From: CAYOLL01 sp964404765 [NCBI: uncultured Gemmatimonadota bacterium] | GTDB taxonomy: Bacteria; 4572-55 | Assembly (NCBI GenBank): GCA_964404765.1 | Contig: CAYOLL010000241.1 | Location: 1 to 7,824, forward strand | Length of the DNA stretch: 7,824 nucleotides | Direction of reading: 5' to 3' | Part shown: positions 1-7,651 of the stretch, piece by piece | How the letters are laid out: every line of letters begins with the position of its first letter | Position numbering within the stretch: the stretch's first letter is position 1 | Made by a program: the position numbers and the translations under genes | The notes under the pieces: generated by a model | What the model was told of the DNA's origin: nothing | What the model saw: the letters and a program-made list of their open reading frames with translations, nothing else | Databases searched by the model: none

Positions 1-1872
1 GCCATCCGACTCCGGGTAAACGGTGCTTTCCGAAGAAATCAGCAGCCCGTTTACACGGCGGAACGGCTTTGTTTCCAGGCGGTACGAGCCATCATTTTGC
101 GGCCAGGCCCGAATTAGTTCGGCATATTTATTAAGCGTGGAATGAATCCAAACCCGGCCACTGTCATCCTGTACAATAAAATGAATTTTGCGGGCGCTAT
201 TGGCAAATATCGCGCCAAAGGTGGTATCCTGAACCATGCGGTTTTGGGCGGCATCGAACCGGTAAAGACCCTTTTGCGTCGCGAAAACTTCCCGATTACT
301 TATCGTAGCAACATCCACCCGGTCATCCGGCAGACCGCTTTCGACGCCAAATGTTGTGACGACGGGTTTGGCGCGGTCGGTCAGGTCAATCCGCAGCGCA
401 CCGCTGGATTGTGTGCCGGCCCATAAGATGCCGGGCGTATTCTCAGTTAACGTCCAGATTTCGGCATTAACGCCGGGAATATCTGCTTTGGGCTGCCAGC
501 GGCCCGCTTCCAGATGCATCGAATTCAGGGCATTCGATAAGCTCACATAAATCTGCGTCGAATCCGCCCGCGAGCGAAATAAAAGATTCGTGTTCGACGG
601 CGCTTGATAGATCACATAGGCAGAATCGTTGTCAATTTTAAAGACACCCTGTTGATCACCGGCCGCGGCGGCCACCAATAATTGTCCGTCAAATGACAAA
701 AAAGACCAGCTTTGATCGTCAACACCGGCAATAGTGACGAAGTGCGGCAGTCGACCTTTGGCGCTGTCCGGCTGTAGATAGGCCACCCCGGTGCCATAAC
801 CGACCCACAGTCTGTCCCGATGGCGAAAAATAGTATAGGGATCCGATGGCAAGCCGATTTGTGGATCATACAGCGTAAATGGGCTCTGCACTTCCACCCG
901 GGCAATGCCGTTTTGCAGGCCCAGCCACAAGCCACCCTGCCGATCCTGATAAACATACGACACATCTTCCTCGCTCAAACCGGCCTGCTCGTCGATAATC
1001 CGGGTTAGCTGTCCTGCCGTATCTAAGAGCGCCACGCCATGATAGGTAGCGAAGGCAAAGCCGCCGCGGGCCAGAATCGTGCCGCGGTACAGGCTTTTTT
1101 CCAGAAAAATGGGATTCGCGTCGCTGACAAATGGCTTTACCGTGGATCCGTCCAGCAAGAACAAACCGCGATTACGCGTGCCGATCAATATCCGGCGCTC
1201 ATCGTAAGGCAGCATGGCGTCAACGGTCACCTGGCGGAAAATCGGATCTTCCGAAAGTAACCGCAGACTGTCGCCGGACATTACCAGCAGACCTTTGTCG
1301 CGTTGCTGCACAAAGTATTGGCCGTTGACCCAATAGGAGAACAAGCGCTGCTCGGTCGGAATGTGCCACGCTTTGAACTGATTGTCCCGCCAGCGATAGA
1401 TGCTGTTAAATTCCTGAAAATAGACGCCTTCCGGCGTGGCGTATGTTTTCCACACATCGGCGAGCTTCTGATCTTCCGGACTAAGTCGGGGTTTGAGCGA
1501 GACAAACTGCATTCGCCCATGTTCACCCGGCTCCAAATAACCTAATTCGCTGACCCCGCCGGCATAAATCCGGCCTTGCGGCAAGCCTTTGGTATCATTG
1601 CCGGTCTCATCAATGGCCAATGAACGGCAAGTGCTGGAATTGGTCAAAAGAATCAAACGCCAGTAGACGCCGTCGTACTCCAGCACGCCATCGTTATTGC
1701 CGAAGTAGATAACGCCGCGGTTATCCTGGACGATTGACCAATTTTGGGTGCCGGCCCCGTAGTCTTTCGGGAAGTAGTTTTGGATGGGCAGCTTGCCCGC
1801 TTCTTGTTCCCGGCCGTAGCTGTTGACGACGAGTGAAAGAATGACCCCCAAAATAAGGCTGACTGTTTTCAT
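1..1872 (-). CDS. Two-component regulator propeller (Reg_prop) sensor protein, N-terminal 624 residues, runs off window
   Basis: The frame is open without a stop from the ATG at 1872 to base 1, so the 3' end is missing. The start is supported by GAGGTG (1877-1882) 4 bases upstream and by a signal peptide: MKTV, then a hydrophobic stretch (residues 5-17), with a likely cleavage after SYG (residue 20). The rest is made of repeated propeller blades with the pattern x-V-x-Q-D-x-x-G-x-h-W-h-G-x-x-x-G-h. Clear blades lie near residues 45-67 (FGNNDGVLEYDG), 225-242 (IGTRNRGLFLLDG), 297-328 (QDRQGGLWLGLQNGIA), 340-367 (LWVGYGTGVAYL), 468-499, 513-539 (SGLPDDRV...TQKGLYRFD) and 559-580 (QDDSGRVWIHS). 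Such proteins act as periplasmic or secreted sensors; many continue into a Y_Y_Y domain, a membrane helix and a kinase, phosphatase or cyclase output, none of which is visible here. The gene follows the hybrid kinase after 60 bases and is probably co-transcribed. The family is confident; the output domain is unknown. Confidence 0.9.
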   Translation of the reverse strand, partial: MKTVSLILGVILSLVVNSYGREQEAGKLPIQNYFPKDYGAGTQNWSIVQDNRGVIYFGNNDGVLEYDGVYWRLILLTNSSTCRSLAIDETGNDTKGLPQGRIYAGGVSELGYLEPGEHGRMQFVSLKPRLSPEDQKLADVWKTYATPEGVYFQEFNSIYRWRDNQFKAWHIPTEQRLFSYWVNGQYFVQQRDKGLLVMSGDSLRLLSEDPIFRQVTVDAMLPYDERRILIGTRNRGLFLLDGSTVKPFVSDANPIFLEKSLYRGTILARGGFAFATYHGVALLDTAGQLTRIIDEQAGLSEEDVSYVYQDRQGGLWLGLQNGIARVEVQSPFTLYDPQIGLPSDPYTIFRHRDRLWVGYGTGVAYLQPDSAKGRLPHFVTIAGVDDQSWSFLSFDGQLLVAAAAGDQQGVFKIDNDSAYVIYQAPSNTNLLFRSRADSTQIYVSLSNALNSMHLEAGRWQPKADIPGVNAEIWTLTENTPGILWAGTQSSGALRIDLTDRAKPVVTTFGVESGLPDDRVDVATISNREVFATQKGLYRFDAAQNRMVQDTTFGAIFANSARKIHFIVQDDSGRVWIHSTLNKYAELIRAWPQNDGSYRLETKPFRRVNGLLISSESTVYPESDG

Positions 1873-1932
1873 AAGCACCTCACTGTTTGTTGTTTTGAAG
1901 AGCAAAATCGGTAGGGAGCGCCGCCCCATTAT

Positions 1933-4900
1933 TCATTGCTTCTTAATCACCACCACCGTCAAATCATCATGCTGGGGCGCGCCTTCGCCAAAAACTTCCA
2001 GTATGCTCATCAGCCGCTCAATAATTTCCTGAGACGGTTGATTACCGTAGCTGTGGATAAATTCCGCCAACCGTTCAACACCAAACATATCTTTAGCCGG
2101 ATTGTGATACTCGGTTATCCCGTCAGTATACAACAAGATAGTATCACCCGCTTCGGGCCGCAACTGCTTGATTTCAAACACCTCATCAATCTCATCGGAC
2201 ACGCCCAGCCAAATGCCGCCGGTATGGATGATCTCACATTCTCCGGTTTGACGGCGATAGACAAAAAACGGATCGTGACCCGCGCCGGTGTAATAAAACG
2301 TCTGCTCGTTCGCATCCCACACCAGTAAAACCATGGTGATCATCATTGGCTGATCCATCCGCTGCACGTCGGTATAAATCTGATGATTGGCCTTGAGCAG
2401 CACTTCGCGCGTTGACAGATTTTCCATCGTCAGCGAATGAATAATCGAACGGGCCTCGATCATCAGCAGACAGGCCGGTAATCCTTTGCCGGACACATCG
2501 GCAATCACAATATAAACCCGCTTGCCGTCGGCAGACGGGATGACATCGTAATAATCGCCGCCAACCACCTGGGCGGTTTTCATCCGCGCGGCAATTTCAA
2601 AACCCGGCAGCGGCGGCAGTTGATGCGGGATCATGGACATTTGAATCATTCGCGCGCGATCCAACTCCTTAAATCGCTGTTTGTTGACGGCTTCGATCTC
2701 GCTGGACCGGGCAATCGCAATATGGGTGTTGATGCGTTGCAGCAGCTCGTTTTTGGAAAACGGTTTGGTCACATAATCGTTGGCCCCGGCCACCAGACCT
2801 TCCGTAATGTCGCGCTCCTGCGTTTTGGCGGTCAGCATGATGATAGGCAAATTGCTGGCCGGATAGGTTTCGCGCAGCTTGCGGCAGACTTCGTAGCCGG
2901 TCATGCGCGGCATCATGACATCCAGCACAACCACGTCCGGTTTGAGACCCTTGCCGATCAAATCCAGCGCTTCCTGGCCATTTTGCGCACGCGCGACGCG
3001 GTAGTTACGCGGCGATAGCTGATTCACCAGCACTTGCAAATTTACAGGCTCGTCGTCCACAATCAAAACGCATGGCTGAAGCGGATCCGGCGGCATTATT
3101 AACAACTCTTCCAGACTAAACTCGCGCATTAAATCCGCTTCTTCGGGCATCGGTTTCAAATCTTCAGTTTTTAAGCCGGGGCCCGGTGCGTCAAAACCGG
3201 TTTTGACGGCCTGCCGGGTTTTGACAAAACCGTCACTTTGGCCCTGCTGCTCCGAAGCCAGCGGTAATGTGAATGAAAACGTCGAACCCTTGCCGACCTC
3301 AGATTTGACCCAGATCCGTCCGCCGTGCAATTCCACAAGTTGCCTAGTCACGGTCAGACCGAGCCCGGTGCCGCCGTACTCACGAGCCGTGGCCCCGTCG
3401 GCTTGCGCAAACGATTCAAAAATATGCTCAAATTGGTCCGCCGGAATACCGATACCGGTGTCACTGACATGTATAACCAAAATATCCCCTTCTAATCCCT
3501 CCTTTTCAAAGGGAGCCTTTAAACTCCCCTCCTTTTCAAAGAGAGAGGCCTTTAAACTCCCTTCCTTTTCAAAGAGAGAAGCCTTTAAACTCCCCTCCTT
3601 TTCAATAGGGGAAGCCTTTAAACTCCCCTCCTTTTCAAGGAGGGGCCGGGGGTGGTTGACATTCACTGACACAACAATCTGCCCTTCCTCCGTAAACTTA
3701 ATGGCATTGCCAATCAAATTATGCAGGATTTGTTGCAGGCGGTTCTCATCACCATAAACCGGCGGCGTATCGGGGCCGATAGCATTGATCAGCTCCAGAT
3801 GTTTATTTTTCAGCAACGGGCGGGACAGAGCCGCCACCACTTCAGCCAGCGTACAAATATCCACCGGGTTGAGCTGCAACGCCAACTGCTGGTTTTTTAG
3901 CTTGGAGAAGTCCAAAATATCGTTGACCAGGTTGGTCAAGCGCCGACCGCTGGCGGCAATCATGGCCAGGCTCTTTTTGGTGATTTCGGGCAGTTTGCCG
4001 GTCGCGCCGTCAATCAGCGATTCGGTCAGACCGATGATGCCATTGAGCGGAGTGCGCAGCTCGTGTGAGGTATTCGCCAAAAACTCGTCTTTGAGCTTGT
4101 CCAGTTGAATCAGGCGTTGATTGGCCTGTTCCAGCGTGCCGGATAATTGTTCGACCGAAGTAAAAGCCCGGGCAAATTTGATGGAAAGAATCAGCGATTG
4201 CGAGAAGATGAAAACGAAGATGCCGAATGAACTGTAATAGCCGGTATAGATAATTTCGTTGACATATAAAACGTCATTAATACTGGTAAAAAAAATGGCG
4301 ATCATACCCATTCCGGCCACCAGGCTGCCATCGCGCTTTTTTAAAACCGCCTTAAACCAAACGCCGATCAAGTAAAAATAGGTGACAAGACCCATAATGG
4401 TCATCAGCGGCACGGTGCGCGAGTAGACGTTGGGCGATGTCAACAAAACCACGGCGCTGGCGATAAGGTAAAGGATCACAAAGCCGCGGGTGAGTCGGGG
4501 GGACGATTCTTCCGGCCATAGATGGGTCACGAATAAAGCCAGCGGCGGGATGGAAATATAAGCGGCTAAGTACTCAATCTTGTTGGTAATCAACCAGTTG
4601 GCATCCGGAAACATGTAGTAAAAAGAAAACTCGCCGATAACCAACAGCCGAAAAAAATTGTCAAAGCAGTAAAGCCCAAAATACAGCGTGGATAAATCCT
4701 GGCGGCGCAGATAAAACAGGCAAAAATGATACAGGGCCATAATGCACATACAGCCAATCAAAAACAAATCCACAAACAAATGCAAAACCCATTCGCGGTG
4801 AATGGCTTCATACTCGCCCAACTCAATCGGCTCCCAGGGGCCGCCCTTGTAGTGATAGAAATTGGCGACTTGCAGAATGATGTCCAATTCCGGCTGAGCA

Positions 4901-5472
4901 GTCTGCACGCGGATGATATTGACGCCATATTGCGGCGTCATCTCCGCTTTAGTCCGTCCGACTTGCCCGACTGCGCCGGTCGCGTCATTGATCCAAATCC
5001 GGTAGGCCGTGGACATGGTCAACAGCCGCAGGCCGTACTCGCCCGGGCCCGGCAATTTCACCTTTAGGCGGAAAGTGGCGTAGCCGTTGCCATCCAGCGG
5101 CGCGCCGTTCACCTCATAGCCGTTCCACGAACCGGGGATGGGGAAATAGCCGTCCATTTGCGGCATGACCAAATCCCCGGCACTTTGGAAGTGCCGGGGA
5201 TTTATCAATTGCGCGGCGGAATCAAAATCGGCGCGGGTCAGCAATTGTTGCCAGTAAAATTCCCATTCGCCGTTCAGCCGCAACGAACCGTCAGCGGCAA
5301 AGTCCCAACCGGTCAGGTCTGTCACACCTTTTTCGGCGCGAGGCGCGCTTTTCTGCGGGGCCTGCCCTGAGCTCGTCGAACGGGCCTGTCCTGAGCTCGT
5401 CGAACGGGCCTGACTGCAACTCAGCCAGAACAGGCTGCCGATGAAGAAAATCAAGTAAATATGCTTTTTCAT
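1933..5472 (-). CDS. 7TMR-DISM hybrid histidine kinase fused to receiver and SpoIIE/RsbU-type PP2C phosphatase (1179 aa)
   Basis: The start ATG has GGAAGG (5476-5481) 3 bases upstream. Domains in order: a signal sequence with a possible atypical lipobox (WLSC, Cys19); a repeat-derived linker (22-38); a jelly-roll-like DISM ectodomain (about 55-222, with [24 protein letters not shown]); seven membrane helices (about 230-433); a coiled coil (about 436-465); HisKA with His470 in [10 protein letters not shown]; HATPase with N box Asn585/Asn589, G1 DTGIGIP (671-677), F box (681-690) and G2 GGTGLGL (700-706); a linker (741-800); a receiver with Asp806/Asp807, phospho-acceptor Asp851, Thr881 and Lys903; then PP2C with GGDYYDV (971-977), ADVSGKG (991-997), [16 protein letters not shown] (Asp1117) and HDDLT (1168-1172). 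All catalytic residues seen are intact. It is probably an inner-membrane sensor that phosphorylates its own receiver and so controls the phosphatase, whose known relatives act on phosphorylated STAS proteins. It is odd in carrying four in-frame repeat elements. The specific target and ligand are unknown. Confidence 0.96.
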   Translation of the reverse strand: MKKHIYLIFFIGSLFWLSCSQARSTSSGQARSTSSGQAPQKSAPRAEKGVTDLTGWDFAADGSLRLNGEWEFYWQQLLTRADFDSAAQLINPRHFQSAGDLVMPQMDGYFPIPGSWNGYEVNGAPLDGNGYATFRLKVKLPGPGEYGLRLLTMSTAYRIWINDATGAVGQVGRTKAEMTPQYGVNIIRVQTAQPELDIILQVANFYHYKGGPWEPIELGEYEAIHREWVLHLFVDLFLIGCMCIMALYHFCLFYLRRQDLSTLYFGLYCFDNFFRLLVIGEFSFYYMFPDANWLITNKIEYLAAYISIPPLALFVTHLWPEESSPRLTRGFVILYLIASAVVLLTSPNVYSRTVPLMTIMGLVTYFYLIGVWFKAVLKKRDGSLVAGMGMIAIFFTSINDVLYVNEIIYTGYYSSFGIFVFIFSQSLILSIKFARAFTSVEQLSGTLEQANQRLIQLDKLKDEFLANTSHELRTPLNGIIGLTESLIDGATGKLPEITKKSLAMIAASGRRLTNLVNDILDFSKLKNQQLALQLNPVDICTLAEVVAALSRPLLKNKHLELINAIGPDTPPVYGDENRLQQILHNLIGNAIKFTEEGQIVVSVNVNHPRPLLEKEGSLKASPIEKEGSLKASLFEKEGSLKASLFEKEGSLKAPFEKEGLEGDILVIHVSDTGIGIPADQFEHIFESFAQADGATAREYGGTGLGLTVTRQLVELHGGRIWVKSEVGKGSTFSFTLPLASEQQGQSDGFVKTRQAVKTGFDAPGPGLKTEDLKPMPEEADLMREFSLEELLIMPPDPLQPCVLIVDDEPVNLQVLVNQLSPRNYRVARAQNGQEALDLIGKGLKPDVVVLDVMMPRMTGYEVCRKLRETYPASNLPIIMLTAKTQERDITEGLVAGANDYVTKPFSKNELLQRINTHIAIARSSEIEAVNKQRFKELDRARMIQMSMIPHQLPPLPGFEIAARMKTAQVVGGDYYDVIPSADGKRVYIVIADVSGKGLPACLLMIEARSIIHSLTMENLSTREVLLKANHQIYTDVQRMDQPMMITMVLLVWDANEQTFYYTGAGHDPFFVYRRQTGECEIIHTGGIWLGVSDEIDEVFEIKQLRPEAGDTILLYTDGITEYHNPAKDMFGVERLAEFIHSYGNQPSQEIIERLMSILEVFGEGAPQHDDLTVVVIKKQ
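3189..3232 (-). repeat. Palindromic element in the HATPase-receiver linker of the hybrid kinase
   Basis: Bases 3189-3208 form a perfect 20-base palindrome, CGTCAAAACCGGTTTTGACG. A second, shorter dyad (GGTTTTG-A-CAAAACC) follows at 3217-3231, so the motif GTCAAAACC or its complement occurs repeatedly within 44 bases. It encodes about residues 747-762 ([16 protein letters not shown]), in the low-complexity linker between the end of the HATPase domain and the receiver, where extra sequence would be tolerated. I infer a small repetitive element, but only one locus is visible, so its repetition elsewhere in the genome is unproven. Confidence 0.55.
3486..3654 (-). repeat. In-frame 33-bp tandem repeat array inside the HATPase domain
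   Basis: On the plus strand, units beginning CCTTTAAACTCCC run at 3516-3548, 3549-3581 and 3582-3614, each exactly 33 bases. A related 30-base unit sits at 3486-3515, and a terminal unit from 3615 ends in GGCCGGGGGTGGTTG. The terminal unit contains a perfect hairpin: CCCCTCCTT (3625-3633), loop TTC, AAGGAGGGG (3637-3645). Translated, the array is [10 protein letters not shown] followed by repeats of the 11-residue unit [11 protein letters not shown] (residues 607-662). It lies between two predicted strands of the HATPase fold (QIVVSVNV and DILVIHVS), in the turn between the N box and G1 box. The unit length is a multiple of three, so copy-number change keeps the frame. The [10 protein letters not shown] end resembles a dispersed intergenic repeat that I recall being translated inside proteins of many environmental bacteria; I cannot check this here. 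Confidence 0.92.
5171..5203 (-). repeat. Perfect 15-bp-arm inverted repeat inside the ectodomain coding sequence
   Basis: The left arm AAATCCCCGGCACTT (5171-5185) and right arm AAGTGCCGGGGATTT (5189-5203) are exact reverse complements around a 3-base loop. The 33 bases encode about residues 90-101 ([12 protein letters not shown]), just before [14 protein letters not shown], where the ectodomain fold resumes. The length is a multiple of three and the frame is kept. A perfect 15-bp stem is not expected from coding constraint alone, so I infer an inserted palindromic repeat. The stem resembles a terminator but is followed by only three T residues and lies inside an intact gene. Confidence 0.85.
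5361..5413 (-). repeat. Doubled 24-bp repeat encoding ARSTSSGQ, next to the lipobox
   Basis: Two units of 24 bases (5361-5384 and 5385-5408), each with the core CTGAGCTCGTCGAACGGG, differ at one base and are followed by the start of a third (CCTGA). They encode ARSTSSGQ twice, directly after the putative lipidation Cys19 and before the ectodomain, in what would be an exposed flexible tether. The unit length is a multiple of three. The core resembles the dispersed repeat family with consensus near CCCTTCGACAAGCTCAGGG that I recall from many environmental genomes; this assignment is from memory. Confidence 0.88.
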
Positions 5473-5507
5473 TGGCCTTCCATACTTCGTTATATATTAA
5501 CCGCAAT

Positions 5508-7448
5508 TTAACCGCTAACCGGCAGCCAGACCCGGAACGTCGTCCGACCCGGCGTACTATCAAACGCAATTTTGCCCCGGTGCGCTTCCACAATGCGCCG
5601 GACAATTTCCAGGCCGAGCCCGCTGCCCTCGCCCGTCGGCCGGGTGGTAAAGAACGGCTCAAAGATGCGCGGCTTGACTTCATCCGGAATGCCGCCGCCC
5701 GAATCGGTGATGGCCACCATTATGCTATCGCCGGGCAACTCGCCGTGATCAGTAGCCACGCGAATATCCAGCCGGCCCTTGTTGTCCATGGCCTGAATGG
5801 CGTTATGGATCAAATGCGTCCAAACCTGGCTCAGTTGATCGGCATAACATAAAATCGGCGACGTATCTTCATACTGTTTGCTCACTTCCACACCCTGCTT
5901 CAACTTGCTGTCGTAAAGCGTCAGGACGGCCTCGATGGTGGAGCTGACCGACGCTTGGCGCATCCGGCCGCTGACATCGTGCTGTGTATAGGTTTTGAGG
6001 GCAAAGACGACTTTGGCGGCCCGATCAACGGCCATTTTGATGTTGTCGGCGTTCCGCTGTTGACTGACCAGATTGTAGGCCATTTCCGTGATGTCTTTGG
6101 CATTTTCGGCTTTGAGCAGCGGCAAAAACGGCTCGACATCGTTCCAAATTCCCATTTCCACCAGCCAATCCGCCAGGATGGCCGCGTCAGCAACGCCTTG
6201 CTCGTTCAAGTGGCGCGCCAAGGTCTGGCGGAGCTGTCGTTCCTCGCGTGAAGTTGCGCTCTGACGAGCGGCCAATGCCCGCTCCAGCAGGGCCTGAAAA
6301 TCATCCTGCTGCTGCGACAACAATCGCCGCCACAAAACGGGAAAGCCCCGCAAAGTCGCCTGCAGCGCGCTTTGGATATTATCGGTTGACGCCCGAATCG
6401 CGCCCAACGGCGAATTCACTTCGTGGGCGATATTGGCAATCAGCTTGCCCAGCGCCGCCATTTTTTCCGCCAGAATCAACTGTTGTTGGGTCGCTTGCAG
6501 TTCGGTCAGGGTCATGGCCAATTCCATGGACTTTTGTTCCAGAGCGCGGTAAGCCATGGCGCTGTCAATGGCGCAGGCGGCCTGCGCGGCAAAGGTTTCC
6601 AGCAGCCGCAAATCCGCCGGCGTAAAGGCGCTTGCCCTGCTGAAATTTTCCAGCGAAATCGTGCCGATAATCTGCCCTTTGACTTCCAGAATGGCCACGA
6701 TCGCCGATTTAATACCGGGGACATATTTTGACTTGACTTCGGCAATCAGCGCGCTACGCTTTTCCGCAAAAGCCTGACCCGAAAAACCTTCGCGAATATT
6801 GAGCCGGAAGGATTCGGCAAAGTCGGCGTCGTAACCCACATTAGCCTTGATCGTCAACACTTGTCCGTTCGGGTCTATTAACAAAATCGAGCCCTTTTCC
6901 GCCGCCGGTATCGCCTGCGACGCGGCCTCAATCACCAGTTGCAACAACGACTCCAAATCAAAGATCGAAATCAGGCCGAAGCTGATTTTGCTCAGCGCGG
7001 CCAACTCTTTGTATTTTTGGGTCAATTCCAGATGCTGCGCCTTAATCTGCCGGTGCGAAGCGGCCAGACTCAGCATGGAGCGCAGCCGGGCCGTCAGTTC
7101 GATGGGATCGACCGGTTTGCGAATGTAGTCCACCGCCCCGGCGTCCAGCGCGGTTTGCAGATTCGCCGACGAGGTCATCACCCCGGTGCACATGATGACC
7201 GGGATATCAGCCGTAGTTTCATTGGCCTTAAGCCGCCGGATCAAGTCAATGCCGTCCATTTCCGGCATTTCCCAATCGGTAATGACGATATCCGGCTTCT
7301 CGGCCGCGGCGATCTCGTAAGCCAGCCGGCCGTTGTTGGCCTGGAGAATTTCGTACGGCTCGCCCGTGCCTTCAATAAACCCGGTCAGGGCGTCCAAATT
7401 TTCGGGCAAATCATCCACGATCAAGATTTGATATGTTTTCGAGTTCAT
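5508..7448 (-). CDS. Cytoplasmic receiver-GAF-histidine kinase (646 aa)
   Basis: This is a soluble sensor kinase with no signal peptide or membrane helix. The receiver domain (about 6-123) has Asp12/Asp13, phospho-acceptor Asp58 (TDWEMPEMDG), Thr88 and Lys111. A GAF domain follows (about 160-297: KGSILLID, NIREGFSGQAF, GTISLENFS, FAAQAACAID), then a coiled coil (about 298-330). The kinase core has His342 in ANIAHEVNSPLGAIRAS, an N box at WTHLIHNAIQAM (Asn549), G1 TDSGGGIPD (581-589), an F box (FEPFFTTRP) and G2 GSGLGL (608-613). About 207 residues separate His342 from Asn549, roughly double the usual gap. The extra helical region (about 360-490, with REERQLRQTL, DAAILADWLVEMGI, FALKTYTQHD) resembles a known kinase subfamily, so I do not call it an insertion. 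The start has AAGGAG (7460-7465), 11 bases upstream. It is the first large gene of the cluster, 35 bases before the hybrid kinase, with which it may exchange phosphate. The GAF ligand cannot be told from sequence. Confidence 0.95.
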   Translation of the reverse strand: MNSKTYQILIVDDLPENLDALTGFIEGTGEPYEILQANNGRLAYEIAAAEKPDIVITDWEMPEMDGIDLIRRLKANETTADIPVIMCTGVMTSSANLQTALDAGAVDYIRKPVDPIELTARLRSMLSLAASHRQIKAQHLELTQKYKELAALSKISFGLISIFDLESLLQLVIEAASQAIPAAEKGSILLIDPNGQVLTIKANVGYDADFAESFRLNIREGFSGQAFAEKRSALIAEVKSKYVPGIKSAIVAILEVKGQIIGTISLENFSRASAFTPADLRLLETFAAQAACAIDSAMAYRALEQKSMELAMTLTELQATQQQLILAEKMAALGKLIANIAHEVNSPLGAIRASTDNIQSALQATLRGFPVLWRRLLSQQQDDFQALLERALAARQSATSREERQLRQTLARHLNEQGVADAAILADWLVEMGIWNDVEPFLPLLKAENAKDITEMAYNLVSQQRNADNIKMAVDRAAKVVFALKTYTQHDVSGRMRQASVSSTIEAVLTLYDSKLKQGVEVSKQYEDTSPILCYADQLSQVWTHLIHNAIQAMDNKGRLDIRVATDHGELPGDSIMVAITDSGGGIPDEVKPRIFEPFFTTRPTGEGSGLGLEIVRRIVEAHRGKIAFDSTPGRTTFRVWLPVSG

Positions 7449-7514
7449 AAGTTTAACGACTCCTTGTAATATTGTTTAGCGAACACAAAGTATTAAACTT
7501 CACGATAAATTGTT

Positions 7515-7623
7515 CTTATTGCCCCAACGATACCGTCTTATTGCTCAATGATGCCGTCTTATTGCTCAATGATACCGTCTTATTGCTCAATGATACCGTC
7601 TTATTGCTCAATGATACCGTCTT
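7515..7623. repeat. 21-bp direct repeat array upstream of the kinase operon
   Basis: Plus-strand units start CTTATTGCTC and end GATACCGT. Units at 7558-7578, 7579-7599 and 7600-7620 are identical. The unit at 7537-7557 differs by one base (GATGCCGT), and a divergent 22-base copy lies at 7515-7536. A further unit begins at 7621 and breaks down into a 7-bp repeat. Each unit contains the dyad ATTG-CT-CAAT. The 21-base spacing is close to two helical turns, so the dyads would lie on one face of the DNA. There are no spacers, so it is not a CRISPR array. Possible roles are a protein-binding array or a copy-number-variable leader; neither is shown. Confidence 0.93.
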
Positions 7624-7651
7624 ATTGCCCATTGCTCATTGCTCATTGCCC
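7624..7651. repeat. Four-unit heptamer repeat ATTGCYC adjoining the 21-bp array
   Basis: Four consecutive 7-base units read ATTGCCC, ATTGCTC, ATTGCTC, ATTGCCC. They run directly on from the 21-bp array, whose unit is three times seven bases and includes ATTGCTC. The last unit overlaps the 3' end of the possible 46-codon ORF, including its stop codon. Confidence 0.85.

Noticed and set aside
655-675. GGCCGC-G-GCGGCC dyad in the propeller gene
   Set aside because: It is short and explained by a run of alanine codons in a G+C-rich stretch.
3203-3757. Plus-strand ORF with repeated [11 protein letters not shown]
   Set aside because: It is antisense to the HATPase region of the hybrid kinase; the repeat peptide is the complement of the 33-bp array and the rest has no protein-like features.
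5171-5203. Rho-independent terminator
   Set aside because: The stem is strong but has only three T residues after it on either strand and lies inside an intact reading frame.
5291-5683. Minus-strand ORF of 130 codons spanning the gap between the two kinases
   Set aside because: It overlaps both kinase genes in another frame, and its FDELRTG segment is the 24-bp repeat read in a different frame.
5924-6420. Foreign insertion between the His and N boxes of the soluble kinase
   Set aside because: The extra helical region looks like a feature of a known histidine kinase subfamily, and I see no repeat or palindrome there.
7515-7651. CRISPR array
   Set aside because: The units abut directly without variable spacers and no cas gene is nearby.
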